Of a stretch of 7,000 bases of DNA, positions 1-5,626 are shown in pieces. Each line of letters begins with the position of its first letter. Position 1 is the stretch's first letter. Position numbers and translations under genes: made by a program. A model generated the notes under the pieces. The model had not been told where the DNA came from. It made no database searches and saw nothing but the letters and a program-made list of their open reading frames with translations. The stretch is from JAAFHS01 sp031396505 (lineage in GTDB: Bacteria; Pseudomonadota; Alphaproteobacteria; Rhodobacterales; Rhodobacteraceae), in NCBI GenBank assembly GCA_031396505.1, contig JANNKX010000042.1, positions 1-7,000 of the forward strand, written 5' to 3'.

Positions 1-211
1 CGCGGATTTTGAGGTCGACCTCCTCCGACACGCTCGCCCAGATCGCAAAGCCCGCGATACCCGTCAAAGCGGTGCGATCGGTGCCCTTCGGGTGCGCAAT
101 CGCGATCCGGTCGCGGGTGTGCCGGGTGGGGCGGGCCGTCAGGGACGGGGGATGACGGATCGGCCCGCGCAGGGGGAGCGGGGCAACCCGCACGACTGTT
201 CCGGTTGTCAT
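1..211 (-). CDS. Partial gene: probable toxin-activating lysine acyltransferase (HlyC family), N-terminal 70 residues
   Basis: The reading frame opens at an ATG on the minus strand (A at 211) and stays open to the left edge. An in-frame TAG lies seven codons upstream, so this ATG is the only sensible start; a weak purine-rich stretch (AAGAAAG) precedes it. The C-terminal half of the visible part contains DRIAIAHPKG (residues 34-43) and GFAIWASVSEEVD (54-66). These resemble the conserved 'xxxWAxxSEEVD' region of HlyC-type acyltransferases, which fatty-acylate lysines of RTX protoxins in the cytoplasm before type I secretion. This is resemblance from memory, not a search. Residues 1-33 are Pro/Arg-rich and do not look like the usual helical N-terminus with its catalytic His, although H20 or H31 might serve. 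If the call is right, an RTX-type substrate may lie nearby outside the window. It could instead be an unrelated protein or a gene with a damaged 5' end. Confidence 0.42.
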   Translation of the reverse strand, partial: MTTGTVVRVAPLPLRGPIRHPPSLTARPTRHTRDRIAIAHPKGTDRTALTGIAGFAIWASVSEEVDLKIR

Positions 212-240
212 GATGATCTTTCTTGTGCGCTATGCTTTGG

Positions 241-269
241 AGCGTAGGGTGCGGCAGGCTCTGTGGCAA
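241..269 (-). promoter_or_regulatory. Weak sigma70-like promoter candidate for the leftward gene; rest of 212-422 unassigned
   Basis: Read on the minus strand, TTGCCA (264-269) is followed after 17 bp by TACGCT (241-246), about 30 bp before the ATG at 211. The -35 is good but the -10 matches the consensus at only three positions, so this is a weak call. The remainder of the 212-422 intergenic region shows no convincing RNA gene, operator or promoter for the rightward phosphoesterase. A 67-codon plus-strand frame there has no family resemblance and is not called. Confidence 0.2.
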
Positions 270-422
270 TGGGGCTGGTCGGTCGGTGCCGGCAAACATC
301 TGGCGCGCCCTGAACACAAGACGCGGTGTTTGCGATCTGTGGTGTCACCGGCATAGGGTGATCCATGTCAAGGACGCGGGGTCGCGCAGGCGGGTAACGG
401 TCGCAGTGGCAGGGGGGACGGT

Positions 423-1166
423 ATGATGCGGCTGGCGCTGCTGAGCGATATTCATGGCAACCGCGAAGGGTTTGAGGCGGTGCTGGCGGATATCGCGGCG
501 CGGGATATCGACCGCGTGGTCTTTCTGGGCGATCTGGTGGGCTATGGCCCCGATCCCGGCTGGTGTCTGGACCGGGTCGAGGCGATGGTGGCGGCGGGTG
601 CGATCTGCGTGCGGGGCAACCATGACCGGGCCGTGGGGGTGCCGGATGGGACGTTGAACGCGGCGGCGCGGCGGGTGATTGACTGGACAGTGGACAGACT
701 GAACGCGCGGCAAAAGCTGTTCCTGTCGGAACTCCCGCTGACGGTGCGGGACGGGGATACGCTGTTTGTGCATGCAAGCGCGAATGGCCCGGCGGATTGG
801 ATTTACGTGAACAGCGAACACAAGGCGATGCCGAGTTTCCGGGTCTGTGATGCGCGGCTGATCTTTTGCGGGCATGTGCACCGGGCGCAGCTTTACAGTT
901 GTGATCGCGCGGGCCGGGTGGCGAGGTTTGCGGTACGGGCGGGGTTGGCAGTGCCACTGATCCCCTCGCGTCGCTGGTTGGGGGTGGTGGGGTCGGTGGG
1001 GCAACCGCGTGACGGGTCGGGGCTGGCGGGCTATGCCATTCTGGACCGGGGACGTAATGAGCTGACCTTCCGGCAGGTGGGCTATGATGCGGCGACAACG
1101 GCGCGCAAATCGCGGGACTGCGGCTTGCCCGAGGTCTTGGCACAACGGTTGATGAAGGGTGAATGA
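423..1166 (+). CDS. Metallophosphoesterase (calcineurin-like, COG0639/Metallophos_2 type)
   Basis: This 247-residue cytoplasmic protein carries the full dimetal phosphoesterase signature: D9-I-H11-G-N, G36-D37, G65-N66-H67-D68, a metal-ligand His in FVHAS (H117), and G150-H151-V-H153. The tail (SVGQPRDG near 191-198, then a repeating hydrophobic pattern ending GLPEVLAQRL) is typical of the small bacterial members of this superfamily. These hydrolyse phosphomonoesters, phosphodiesters, dinucleoside polyphosphates or phosphoproteins; the substrate cannot be read from sequence. ATG at 423 or the adjacent in-frame ATG at 426 are both possible; AGGGGG at 411-416 is the ribosome binding site. The gene overlaps the downstream kinase by four bases (ATGA), implying one transcript and translational coupling. 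By inference, it could counteract the kinase or cleave a nucleotide signal sensed by the kinase's USP domain. No signal peptide or membrane segment is seen. Confidence 0.88.
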   Translation: MMRLALLSDIHGNREGFEAVLADIAARDIDRVVFLGDLVGYGPDPGWCLDRVEAMVAAGAICVRGNHDRAVGVPDGTLNAAARRVIDWTVDRLNARQKLFLSELPLTVRDGDTLFVHASANGPADWIYVNSEHKAMPSFRVCDARLIFCGHVHRAQLYSCDRAGRVARFAVRAGLAVPLIPSRRWLGVVGSVGQPRDGSGLAGYAILDRGRNELTFRQVGYDAATTARKSRDCGLPEVLAQRLMKGE

Positions 1167-2569
1167 TGCAGATCAGACCGCATGAAGGGCTGGTGATTGA
1201 CGGCTTTACGCTGGGGGCAAAGCTGCACACCGGGGGCTTTGCGACGATCTGGGATGTGACGCACGCGGATCACACCGGGCCGATGGTGATGAAGGTGCCG
1301 ACGATCCTTGACGGCGATGACGGCCCGACGATCGTGGGGTTTGAAGTGGAACAGATGATCATGCCGCGCCTTGCGGGGGCGCATGTGCCGCGGGTGATCG
1401 GGATCGGCGATTTCACGGTGATGCCCTATATCGTGGTGGGACGGATACCGGGGGATTCCGCGCTCGCGCTGTTCAAACGCGCGCCGCGTCCGGTATCCGA
1501 GGTGATCGAGGTGGCGGCGCGGATGGCAGCGGCGGTGGATGATCTGCACCGCCAGCATGTGATCCACCTTGATCTGAAGCCTGCGAATTTTCTGCAACGC
1601 GCGGATGGCGATATGGTGCTGGTGGATTTCGGGCTGTCGCGGCATGATTTGTTGCCTGATCTGCTGGCCGAAGAATTCACCATCCCGATGGGGACGTTTC
1701 CCTATATCGCGCCGGAACAATACCTGCGCCAGCGCGGCGATCTGCGGTCAGACCTTTTTGCGCTTGGCGCGATGATCTACGAACTGGCAACAGGGCGGAT
1801 GCCGTTTGGTGACCCCGCGCGCCTGTCGGGGGTGCGCAAGCGGTTGTGGCGCGACCCGGTGCCGCCACGGGCGATCAGGGCGGATATTCCGGAATGGTTG
1901 CAGGAGATTATCCTGCGGGCACTGGAGGTGGACCCCGGCCTGCGGTATCAGTCGGCGGCGCAGATGATGTTTGATCTGGCGCATCCGATGCAGGTGCGAT
2001 TGACGCGGCGGGCGCACAAGATGGCAGCAGACGGCGTATGGGCGGTGTTTGCGCGCTGGCGCGCGCGGCGCGGCCTGCGGGCGTTCGATGCACCGCCCGC
2101 GATGGCCAGCCGGATGGAGCGGGCGCCGATCATCATGGTGGCGGTGGACCTTGCGCCCGATATTGAGGCACTGGCGGCGCAGTTGTGCCAGTCGGTGCAG
2201 CGGATGCTGATCATTCAGCCGGACGCGCGGGTGGCCTGCGTGAACGTGATCAAGACGGCGCGGATCGGGATTGATCAGGGCACGGACGATGCGGGCAACA
2301 ATCTGCATGTGGCGCGTCTGGTGGGATTGCAGACCTGGGCACGCGGCATCGCGCTGGCAGATGACCGGCTGACGTTTACGGTGTTGGAAAACCCCGATCC
2401 GGCGACGGCGTTGATCGACCATGCGGCGGCAAACCGGGTCAGCCATATCCTGATGGGCGCGCGCGGCAGTTCGACCACACGCCGCTTTCTGGGGTCGGTG
2501 TCAGCACGCGTTGTGGCCGAGGCGGGCTGTTCGGTAACGGTGATGCGGCTGCCGGTCGGGCCCGCATAG
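1163..2569 (+). CDS. Serine/threonine protein kinase fused to a universal stress protein (UspA) domain
   Basis: This 468-residue bifunctional protein has a Hanks-type kinase domain at about 14-275. It shows a glycine loop (T23-G-G-F-A), VMKV with ATP-anchoring K44, an alpha-C Glu (E61 or E63), catalytic loop HLDLKPAN (D137, K139, N142), DFG (D155-G157), APE (183-185) and the structural D197. The residue before the catalytic Asp is Leu, so it is a non-RD kinase. Residues 276-318 form a basic linker with WAVFARWRARR. A UspA domain follows (about 320-465), starting IIMVAVDL and ending with a nucleotide-binding-like motif, GARGSSTTRRFLGS (432-445), one residue shorter than the usual G-2x-G-9x-G(S/T). 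No transmembrane helix is seen, so it is probably cytosolic. ATG at 1163 overlaps the phosphoesterase stop; ATG at 1166 has better spacing to AAGGG (1155-1159) and may be the true start. Kinase-USP fusions are known as an annotated class, but the substrates are not evident here. Confidence 0.9.
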   Translation: MMQIRPHEGLVIDGFTLGAKLHTGGFATIWDVTHADHTGPMVMKVPTILDGDDGPTIVGFEVEQMIMPRLAGAHVPRVIGIGDFTVMPYIVVGRIPGDSALALFKRAPRPVSEVIEVAARMAAAVDDLHRQHVIHLDLKPANFLQRADGDMVLVDFGLSRHDLLPDLLAEEFTIPMGTFPYIAPEQYLRQRGDLRSDLFALGAMIYELATGRMPFGDPARLSGVRKRLWRDPVPPRAIRADIPEWLQEIILRALEVDPGLRYQSAAQMMFDLAHPMQVRLTRRAHKMAADGVWAVFARWRARRGLRAFDAPPAMASRMERAPIIMVAVDLAPDIEALAAQLCQSVQRMLIIQPDARVACVNVIKTARIGIDQGTDDAGNNLHVARLVGLQTWARGIALADDRLTFTVLENPDPATALIDHAAANRVSHILMGARGSSTTRRFLGSVSARVVAEAGCSVTVMRLPVGPA

Positions 2570-2573
2570 CAAA

Positions 2574-2684
2574 TCAGAACGTGTTTCTGACCGTGTTTGC
2601 ACCGCCGGTGATGTCTTGCCCGACACCGGCAATCGTGTTGCAGCCCGCCAGGGCAATAAGCGTGAGAAGTGCGATTTTCTTCAT
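2574..2684 (-). CDS. Entericidin A/B-type small lipoprotein
   Basis: This 36-residue gene begins MKKIALLTLIALAGC, a short basic N-terminus and hydrophobic stretch ending in a lipobox (L12-A-G-C15). Cys15 would therefore be lipidated after signal peptidase II cleavage. The mature part (NTIAGVGQDITGGAN..., ending in F36) matches the Cys-Asn-Thr-x-x-Gly-x-Gly-x-Asp pattern of entericidins, the small envelope lipoproteins described in enterobacteria as a toxin/antidote pair (EcnB/EcnA). In alphaproteobacteria their role is poorly defined. The ATG (A at 2684) overlaps the upstream binding-protein stop as ATGA, with no strong Shine-Dalgarno of its own, so expression probably depends on translational coupling. 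The stop lies 4 bp from the convergent kinase stop. No antidote partner is visible in the window. Confidence 0.85.
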   Translation of the reverse strand: MKKIALLTLIALAGCNTIAGVGQDITGGANTVRNTF

Positions 2685-4492
2685 TCTTGGTACCACCATA
2701 TGTCAGGTTGAAAGCCGATCCAGTCGCCATAAAGCGGCAGCTTTTCGGGATAATGCAATTCGCGCCGATGGGCCAGCCGTCCGATTTTGGCATACCAGAT
2801 CGGGATCACATACCGCCCGGAGGTCAGCACACGGTCCAGCGCCTCGACTGTGTCACGAAAGGCTGTGGGGTCATCGGTGGCGAGCAAGGCTGCAATCATC
2901 GCGTCGGCTGCGGGCGCATTGATCCCCATCCAGTTGCGCGTGCCGGGTTCAGTGACACCCGCACTGCCCCAGTACAGGGTTTGTTCGTTGCCGGGCGACA
3001 GCGACACGGACCGGATGTAGTGCGTCATGTCGAAGTCATAGGCGGCGGTGCGTTCGGTGTATTGGGCGTTGTCCACGGTGACGATGCGGGCCTCGATGCC
3101 CAGACGTTGCAGGGCCTGAATATAGATCGTGGCGGTGGCGATCATGGTATCGGCACCGTTGACCAGCAGGATGTCAAAGGTGAACGGTGTGCCATTGGCA
3201 TCGGTCAGCACACCATCGGTCACGACCCAGCCTGCCTGTTCCAGCAGGGCGGTTGCGGCGCGGATGCCTTTGCGGTTCGCCTCGGACCCGTCGGATACCG
3301 GCAGGGCATAGCCATCGATCGCGCCGGGCGGCAGCGTGTCACGGAACGGATCCAGCAGGGCCAGCACGCCGCCCGTCGCAGGGGCGCCGGGGGCCATGCC
3401 AAGTGGCGAATTGCTGTAATAGGATGTGATACGGGCCTGCGCGCCGTTGTTCAGTGTCTGGTTGATGAATTCAAAGTTGAACGCCTGGATCAGCGCCTCA
3501 CGTACGCGCCAGTCGGCAAAAATGGATTTGCGGGTGTTAAAGGCAAAGCCTTCGATGCCCGATGGGCGCGCGTGGGGAATTTCGGATTGCACGATGTCGC
3601 CCGCGACGGCGGCGGGAAAGTCATAGGCCTTGGCCCATGCAACGGGGTTGGTATCACGATAGCTGGTGGTCAGGCCGCCCTTGAACGCCTCGAACACCAC
3701 CGATGCGTCGGTGAAATAGTCATAGCGGACCTCGTCGAGGTTATGCAGGCCGCGATAAAACGGCAGGCCGGCCGCCCACCAGTTCGGGTTGCGGACAAAG
3801 GTGATCTGGGTGCCCATGTCATACGGGCCGACGATATAGGGGCCAGACCCGATGACCGGTTCGGTGGCGGTTTCGGCAAAATCGCGATCCTGCCATTGCG
3901 CGCGTTGCAGGATGGGGCGCAGGCCAAGGATCAGGGGCAGTTCGCGGTCGGGCGCGGCAAAGGTAAAGCGCACGGTGCGGTCGTCGATCTTTTCAGATGA
4001 CGCGATCTTGGTCCAGGCGGTGCGATAGCGCGGATTGCCGATGGTGCCCAAAGCCTCGATCGACCACAGCACATCATCGGCGGTCACCGGCGTGCCATCC
4101 GAGAATCGGGCCTGCGGGCGCAGGGTAAACTGCACGAATGTGCGCGCAGAATCGGTTTCGATTGATTCGGCGAGAAGGCCATAAAGCGCGAAGGGTTCGT
4201 CATAGCTGCGCCCCATCAGCGTCTCGACGGTCAGGGTGGAAATGCCGGTGGCGGGGTTGCCCTTGGTGACAAAGGGATTGAGGCTGTCAAAGCTGCCACC
4301 CTCGCCAAAGATGATGCGCCCGCCCTTTGGGGCATCGGGGTTCGCATAGGGCAGGGACACAAAATCCGGGGGCAGGGCGGGGTCGCCATACATAGCTATG
4401 CCATGTTGCGGGTCGGCTGCGGCCGAAAACGCACCGAGAATCAGCATCGCCGCAGAAGCCACTGTTGCCCTTGTGAAAATCGGATGTGTCAT
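2681..4492 (-). CDS. ABC transporter substrate-binding protein, family 5, YejA-like (oligopeptide type)
   Basis: This 603-residue exported protein binds a peptide-like solute in the periplasm and would deliver it to an ABC permease. I chose ATG at 4492: it opens a classic Sec signal peptide (MTHPIFTRATVASAAMLILG..., cleavage near SAAA|D27), whereas the longer frame starts with TTG at 4534 and adds a charged, unlikely leader. The mature start HGIAMYGDPALPPDF and PYANPDAPKGG are hallmarks of YejA-type proteins. FSDGTPVTADDV (about 130-141) and RNPNWW...RGLHNLDEVRYDYF (about 234-260) are typical family 5 regions. Length is normal for YejA (about 600). Unusually, no permease or ATPase gene follows; the next gene is an overlapping entericidin. 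The protein may serve permeases encoded elsewhere or act with the lipoprotein. A promoter candidate lies at 4534-4562. The substrate (di/oligopeptide, microcin C-like or murein-derived peptide) is inferred only from the family. Confidence 0.9.
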   Translation of the reverse strand: MTHPIFTRATVASAAMLILGAFSAAADPQHGIAMYGDPALPPDFVSLPYANPDAPKGGRIIFGEGGSFDSLNPFVTKGNPATGISTLTVETLMGRSYDEPFALYGLLAESIETDSARTFVQFTLRPQARFSDGTPVTADDVLWSIEALGTIGNPRYRTAWTKIASSEKIDDRTVRFTFAAPDRELPLILGLRPILQRAQWQDRDFAETATEPVIGSGPYIVGPYDMGTQITFVRNPNWWAAGLPFYRGLHNLDEVRYDYFTDASVVFEAFKGGLTTSYRDTNPVAWAKAYDFPAAVAGDIVQSEIPHARPSGIEGFAFNTRKSIFADWRVREALIQAFNFEFINQTLNNGAQARITSYYSNSPLGMAPGAPATGGVLALLDPFRDTLPPGAIDGYALPVSDGSEANRKGIRAATALLEQAGWVVTDGVLTDANGTPFTFDILLVNGADTMIATATIYIQALQRLGIEARIVTVDNAQYTERTAAYDFDMTHYIRSVSLSPGNEQTLYWGSAGVTEPGTRNWMGINAPAADAMIAALLATDDPTAFRDTVEALDRVLTSGRYVIPIWYAKIGRLAHRRELHYPEKLPLYGDWIGFQPDIWWYQE

Positions 4493-4533
4493 GATGAGGC
4501 GGTTCCCCCGATACCTGTTTTTTCTTTGTAACA

Positions 4534-4562
4534 AGCCTAAAGCGACAGTTCAGCGATTTCAA
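4534..4562 (-). promoter_or_regulatory. Candidate sigma70-type promoter of the YejA-like gene
   Basis: On the minus strand TTGAAA (4557-4562; five of six consensus positions) is followed after 17 bp by TAGGCT (4534-4539; three of six). This would start transcription about 35 nt before the ATG at 4492. A 9-bp symmetrical element, TTGTAACAA (4526-4534), lies at the expected start site and could be an operator half, or chance. The assignment rests on spacing and the -35 match. Confidence 0.4.
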
Positions 4563-4571
4563 ACTTTTAAC

Positions 4572-4600
4572 TTGGCCATCGGCACATGACGGCGTATATA
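4572..4600 (+). promoter_or_regulatory. Candidate promoter driving the putative sRNA/leader
   Basis: TTGGCC (4572-4577) and TATATA (4595-4600) are separated by 17 bp, with the -10 inside a 10-bp palindrome GTATATATAC (4594-4603). The predicted start is near A4607. This promoter stands back to back with the binding-protein promoter; their -35 elements are 9 bp apart. No convincing promoter is seen between the following terminator and bdhA, so it may also feed bdhA by read-through. Confidence 0.5.
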
Positions 4601-4606
4601 TACCGC

Positions 4607-4682
4607 ACTGCTCGATAGGTTTCTTGCCTGTATGAAACCTGCCTCAATAACTTAACGTCGGCTTCGTGCCGGCGTTTTTTTC
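4607..4682 (+). ncRNA. Putative small RNA (or bdhA leader) with 5' hairpin and intrinsic terminator
   Basis: An isolated promoter-to-terminator unit of about 75 nt lies in an intergenic region with no gene on the plus strand ahead of it. A 7-bp perfect hairpin pairs AGGTTTC (4617-4623) with GAAACCT (4634-4640) around loop TTGCCTGTAT. A single-stranded linker GCCTCAATAACTT follows, then a strong terminator hairpin with seven T residues. This 5' stem, linker and U-tailed terminator is the usual layout of Hfq-binding trans-acting sRNAs. The repeated pyrimidine-rich GCCTG/GCCTC stretches in the loop and linker could be seed sequences pairing with mRNA ribosome-binding sites. I do not recognise it as a named Rhodobacteraceae sRNA. 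It could instead be an attenuated 5' leader of bdhA, whose ATG is 65 nt downstream of the terminator. Confidence 0.55.
4654..4681 (+). terminator. Rho-independent terminator
   Basis: AACGTCGGC (4654-4662) pairs with GCCGGCGTT (4668-4676) as a 9-bp stem with one G-U pair, around loop TTCGT. Seven consecutive T residues follow (4675-4681) and then CTTTT. On the opposite strand the hairpin is not followed by a T run, so it terminates rightward transcription only. No coding gene precedes it on that strand, which is the main argument for a short RNA here. Confidence 0.85.
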
Positions 4683-4746
4683 TTTTCATACCGTTCACTT
4701 CGCAGTTGCGGCATGGCAGGGTCATGGCCAAGCATGGAGGTGCGCG

Positions 4747-5520
4747 ATGACATTGCAGGGCAAACGGGCGATCATCACAGGGTCGAATTCCGGCATCGGG
4801 CTGGGCGTGGCCGAGGCGCTGGCGGCGGCGGGCGCGGATGTTGTGATCAACAGTTTCACCGACCGCCCCGAGGATCATGCGATGGCCGCTGACCTTGGTC
4901 GCAGGCATGGCGTGAAGGCCAGCTATATCGCGGCGGACATGTCGGATGGGGATGCGTGCCGGGCGTTGATCGACGGGACGGGGGGCTGTGATATTCTGGT
5001 GAACAACGCAGGCATCCAGCATGTGTCGCCGATTGAGACGTTCCCGGTGGACAAGTGGAATGCGATCATTGCGATCAACCTGAGTTCGGCGTTTCATACC
5101 ACGGCGGCGGCCTTGCCGGGGATGCGCGCGAAAGGTTGGGGCCGGATCGTCAACATCGCAAGCGCGCATGGATTGACGGCAAGCCCGTTCAAGGCGGCCT
5201 ATATCGCGGCCAAACATGGGGTGGTGGGACTGTCGAAAACGGTGGCGCTGGAAACGGCGGGGCAGGGGGTAACCTGCAACGCGATCTGCCCCGGCTATGT
5301 GCTGACCCCGCTGGTGGAGGCGCAAATCCCCGATCAGATGAAAACCCACGGGATGGACCGTGAAACAGTGATCCGCGAGGTCATGCTGCTGCGCCAGCCA
5401 TCGCGGCAGTTTGCAACCACGGATCAGATCGGTGGGACGACCGTGTTTCTGTGTTCGGCGGCGGCGGATCAGATCACCGGGACGGCGATCAGTGTCGATG
5501 GCGGCTGGACGGCGATGTAA
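4747..5520 (+). CDS. bdhA: 3-hydroxybutyrate dehydrogenase (short-chain dehydrogenase/reductase)
   Basis: This 257-residue cytoplasmic enzyme oxidises D-3-hydroxybutyrate to acetoacetate with NAD+, the step that follows depolymerisation of polyhydroxybutyrate. It has TGSNSGIG for cofactor binding (11-18), NNAG (86-89) and the SDR catalytic set S139, Y152 and K156 (YIAAK). The residues known to hold substrate in the Pseudomonas fragi enzyme are all present at a constant offset of three: Q91, S139, H141, K149, Y152 and Q193. The stretches CNAICPGYVLTPLVE and MDRETVIREVML...RQPSRQFAT are characteristic of BdhA, so this is not a generic SDR. The start at 4747 is set by GGAGG at 4736-4740 (6-nt spacing). 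A longer frame begins with GTG at 4666 inside the terminator hairpin and is rejected. The gene follows a terminator by 65 nt and has no clear promoter of its own. It is 106 bp from zwf. Confidence 0.95.
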   Translation: MTLQGKRAIITGSNSGIGLGVAEALAAAGADVVINSFTDRPEDHAMAADLGRRHGVKASYIAADMSDGDACRALIDGTGGCDILVNNAGIQHVSPIETFPVDKWNAIIAINLSSAFHTTAAALPGMRAKGWGRIVNIASAHGLTASPFKAAYIAAKHGVVGLSKTVALETAGQGVTCNAICPGYVLTPLVEAQIPDQMKTHGMDRETVIREVMLLRQPSRQFATTDQIGGTTVFLCSAAADQITGTAISVDGGWTAM

Positions 5521-5580
5521 TGCCACTTGCCACGCGTGACATGCTAGACTTGCGTGTGGGTGCCGGATAGAAGGCGCGTG

Positions 5581-5594
5581 CGTTAGCGCTAACG
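5581..5594. promoter_or_regulatory. Perfect 14-bp palindrome, probable LacI-family operator upstream of zwf
   Basis: CGTTAGCGCTAACG is fully self-complementary, with a central CG dyad flanked by TTAG/CTAA. This is the form of operators bound by LacI-family sugar regulators. It sits 32 bp before the zwf ATG, where a repressor would block transcription starting just upstream or clearing into the gene. An 8-bp inverted pair, CTTGCCAC (5526-5533) and GTGGCAAG (5596-5603), brackets it. I found no convincing -35/-10 pair in 5521-5626. The regulator is not encoded in the window. Confidence 0.55.
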
Positions 5595-5626
5595 GGTGGC
5601 AAGCCGCCCCAATCTTTGAGGTCATC

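Noticed and set aside
223..426. 67-codon plus-strand frame upstream of the phosphoesterase
   Set aside because: No Shine-Dalgarno, no family resemblance, and Cys/Arg/Trp-rich composition typical of non-coding GC-rich sequence.
345..2446. Several long minus-strand open frames opposite the phosphoesterase and kinase genes
   Set aside because: They are rich in Arg, His and Pro, have no family resemblance, and overlap genes with complete catalytic motifs on the other strand.
2543..2567. Possible hairpin ATGCGG...CCGCAT at the kinase 3' end as a bidirectional terminator
   Set aside because: Only a 6-bp stem with a 13-nt loop, inside coding sequence, and no T run on either strand.
2669..4000. 443-codon open frame on the plus strand opposite the YejA-like gene
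   Set aside because: It is a mirror of a well-supported gene in GC-biased DNA, has no recognisable family features and no ribosome-binding site; long antisense frames are expected here.
4493..4534. TTG start 14 codons upstream for the YejA-like gene
   Set aside because: The ATG at 4492 gives a clean Sec signal peptide; the extension adds a charged leader and overlaps the predicted -10 and transcription start.
4632..4655. Seven-residue leader peptide (MKPASIT) inside the putative sRNA
   Set aside because: No ribosome-binding site and no run of a regulatory amino acid as in classical attenuators; kept only as a minor alternative.
4666..4746. GTG start 27 codons upstream for bdhA
   Set aside because: It falls inside the terminator hairpin, and the ATG at 4747 has an ideal GGAGG and matches the family N-terminus.
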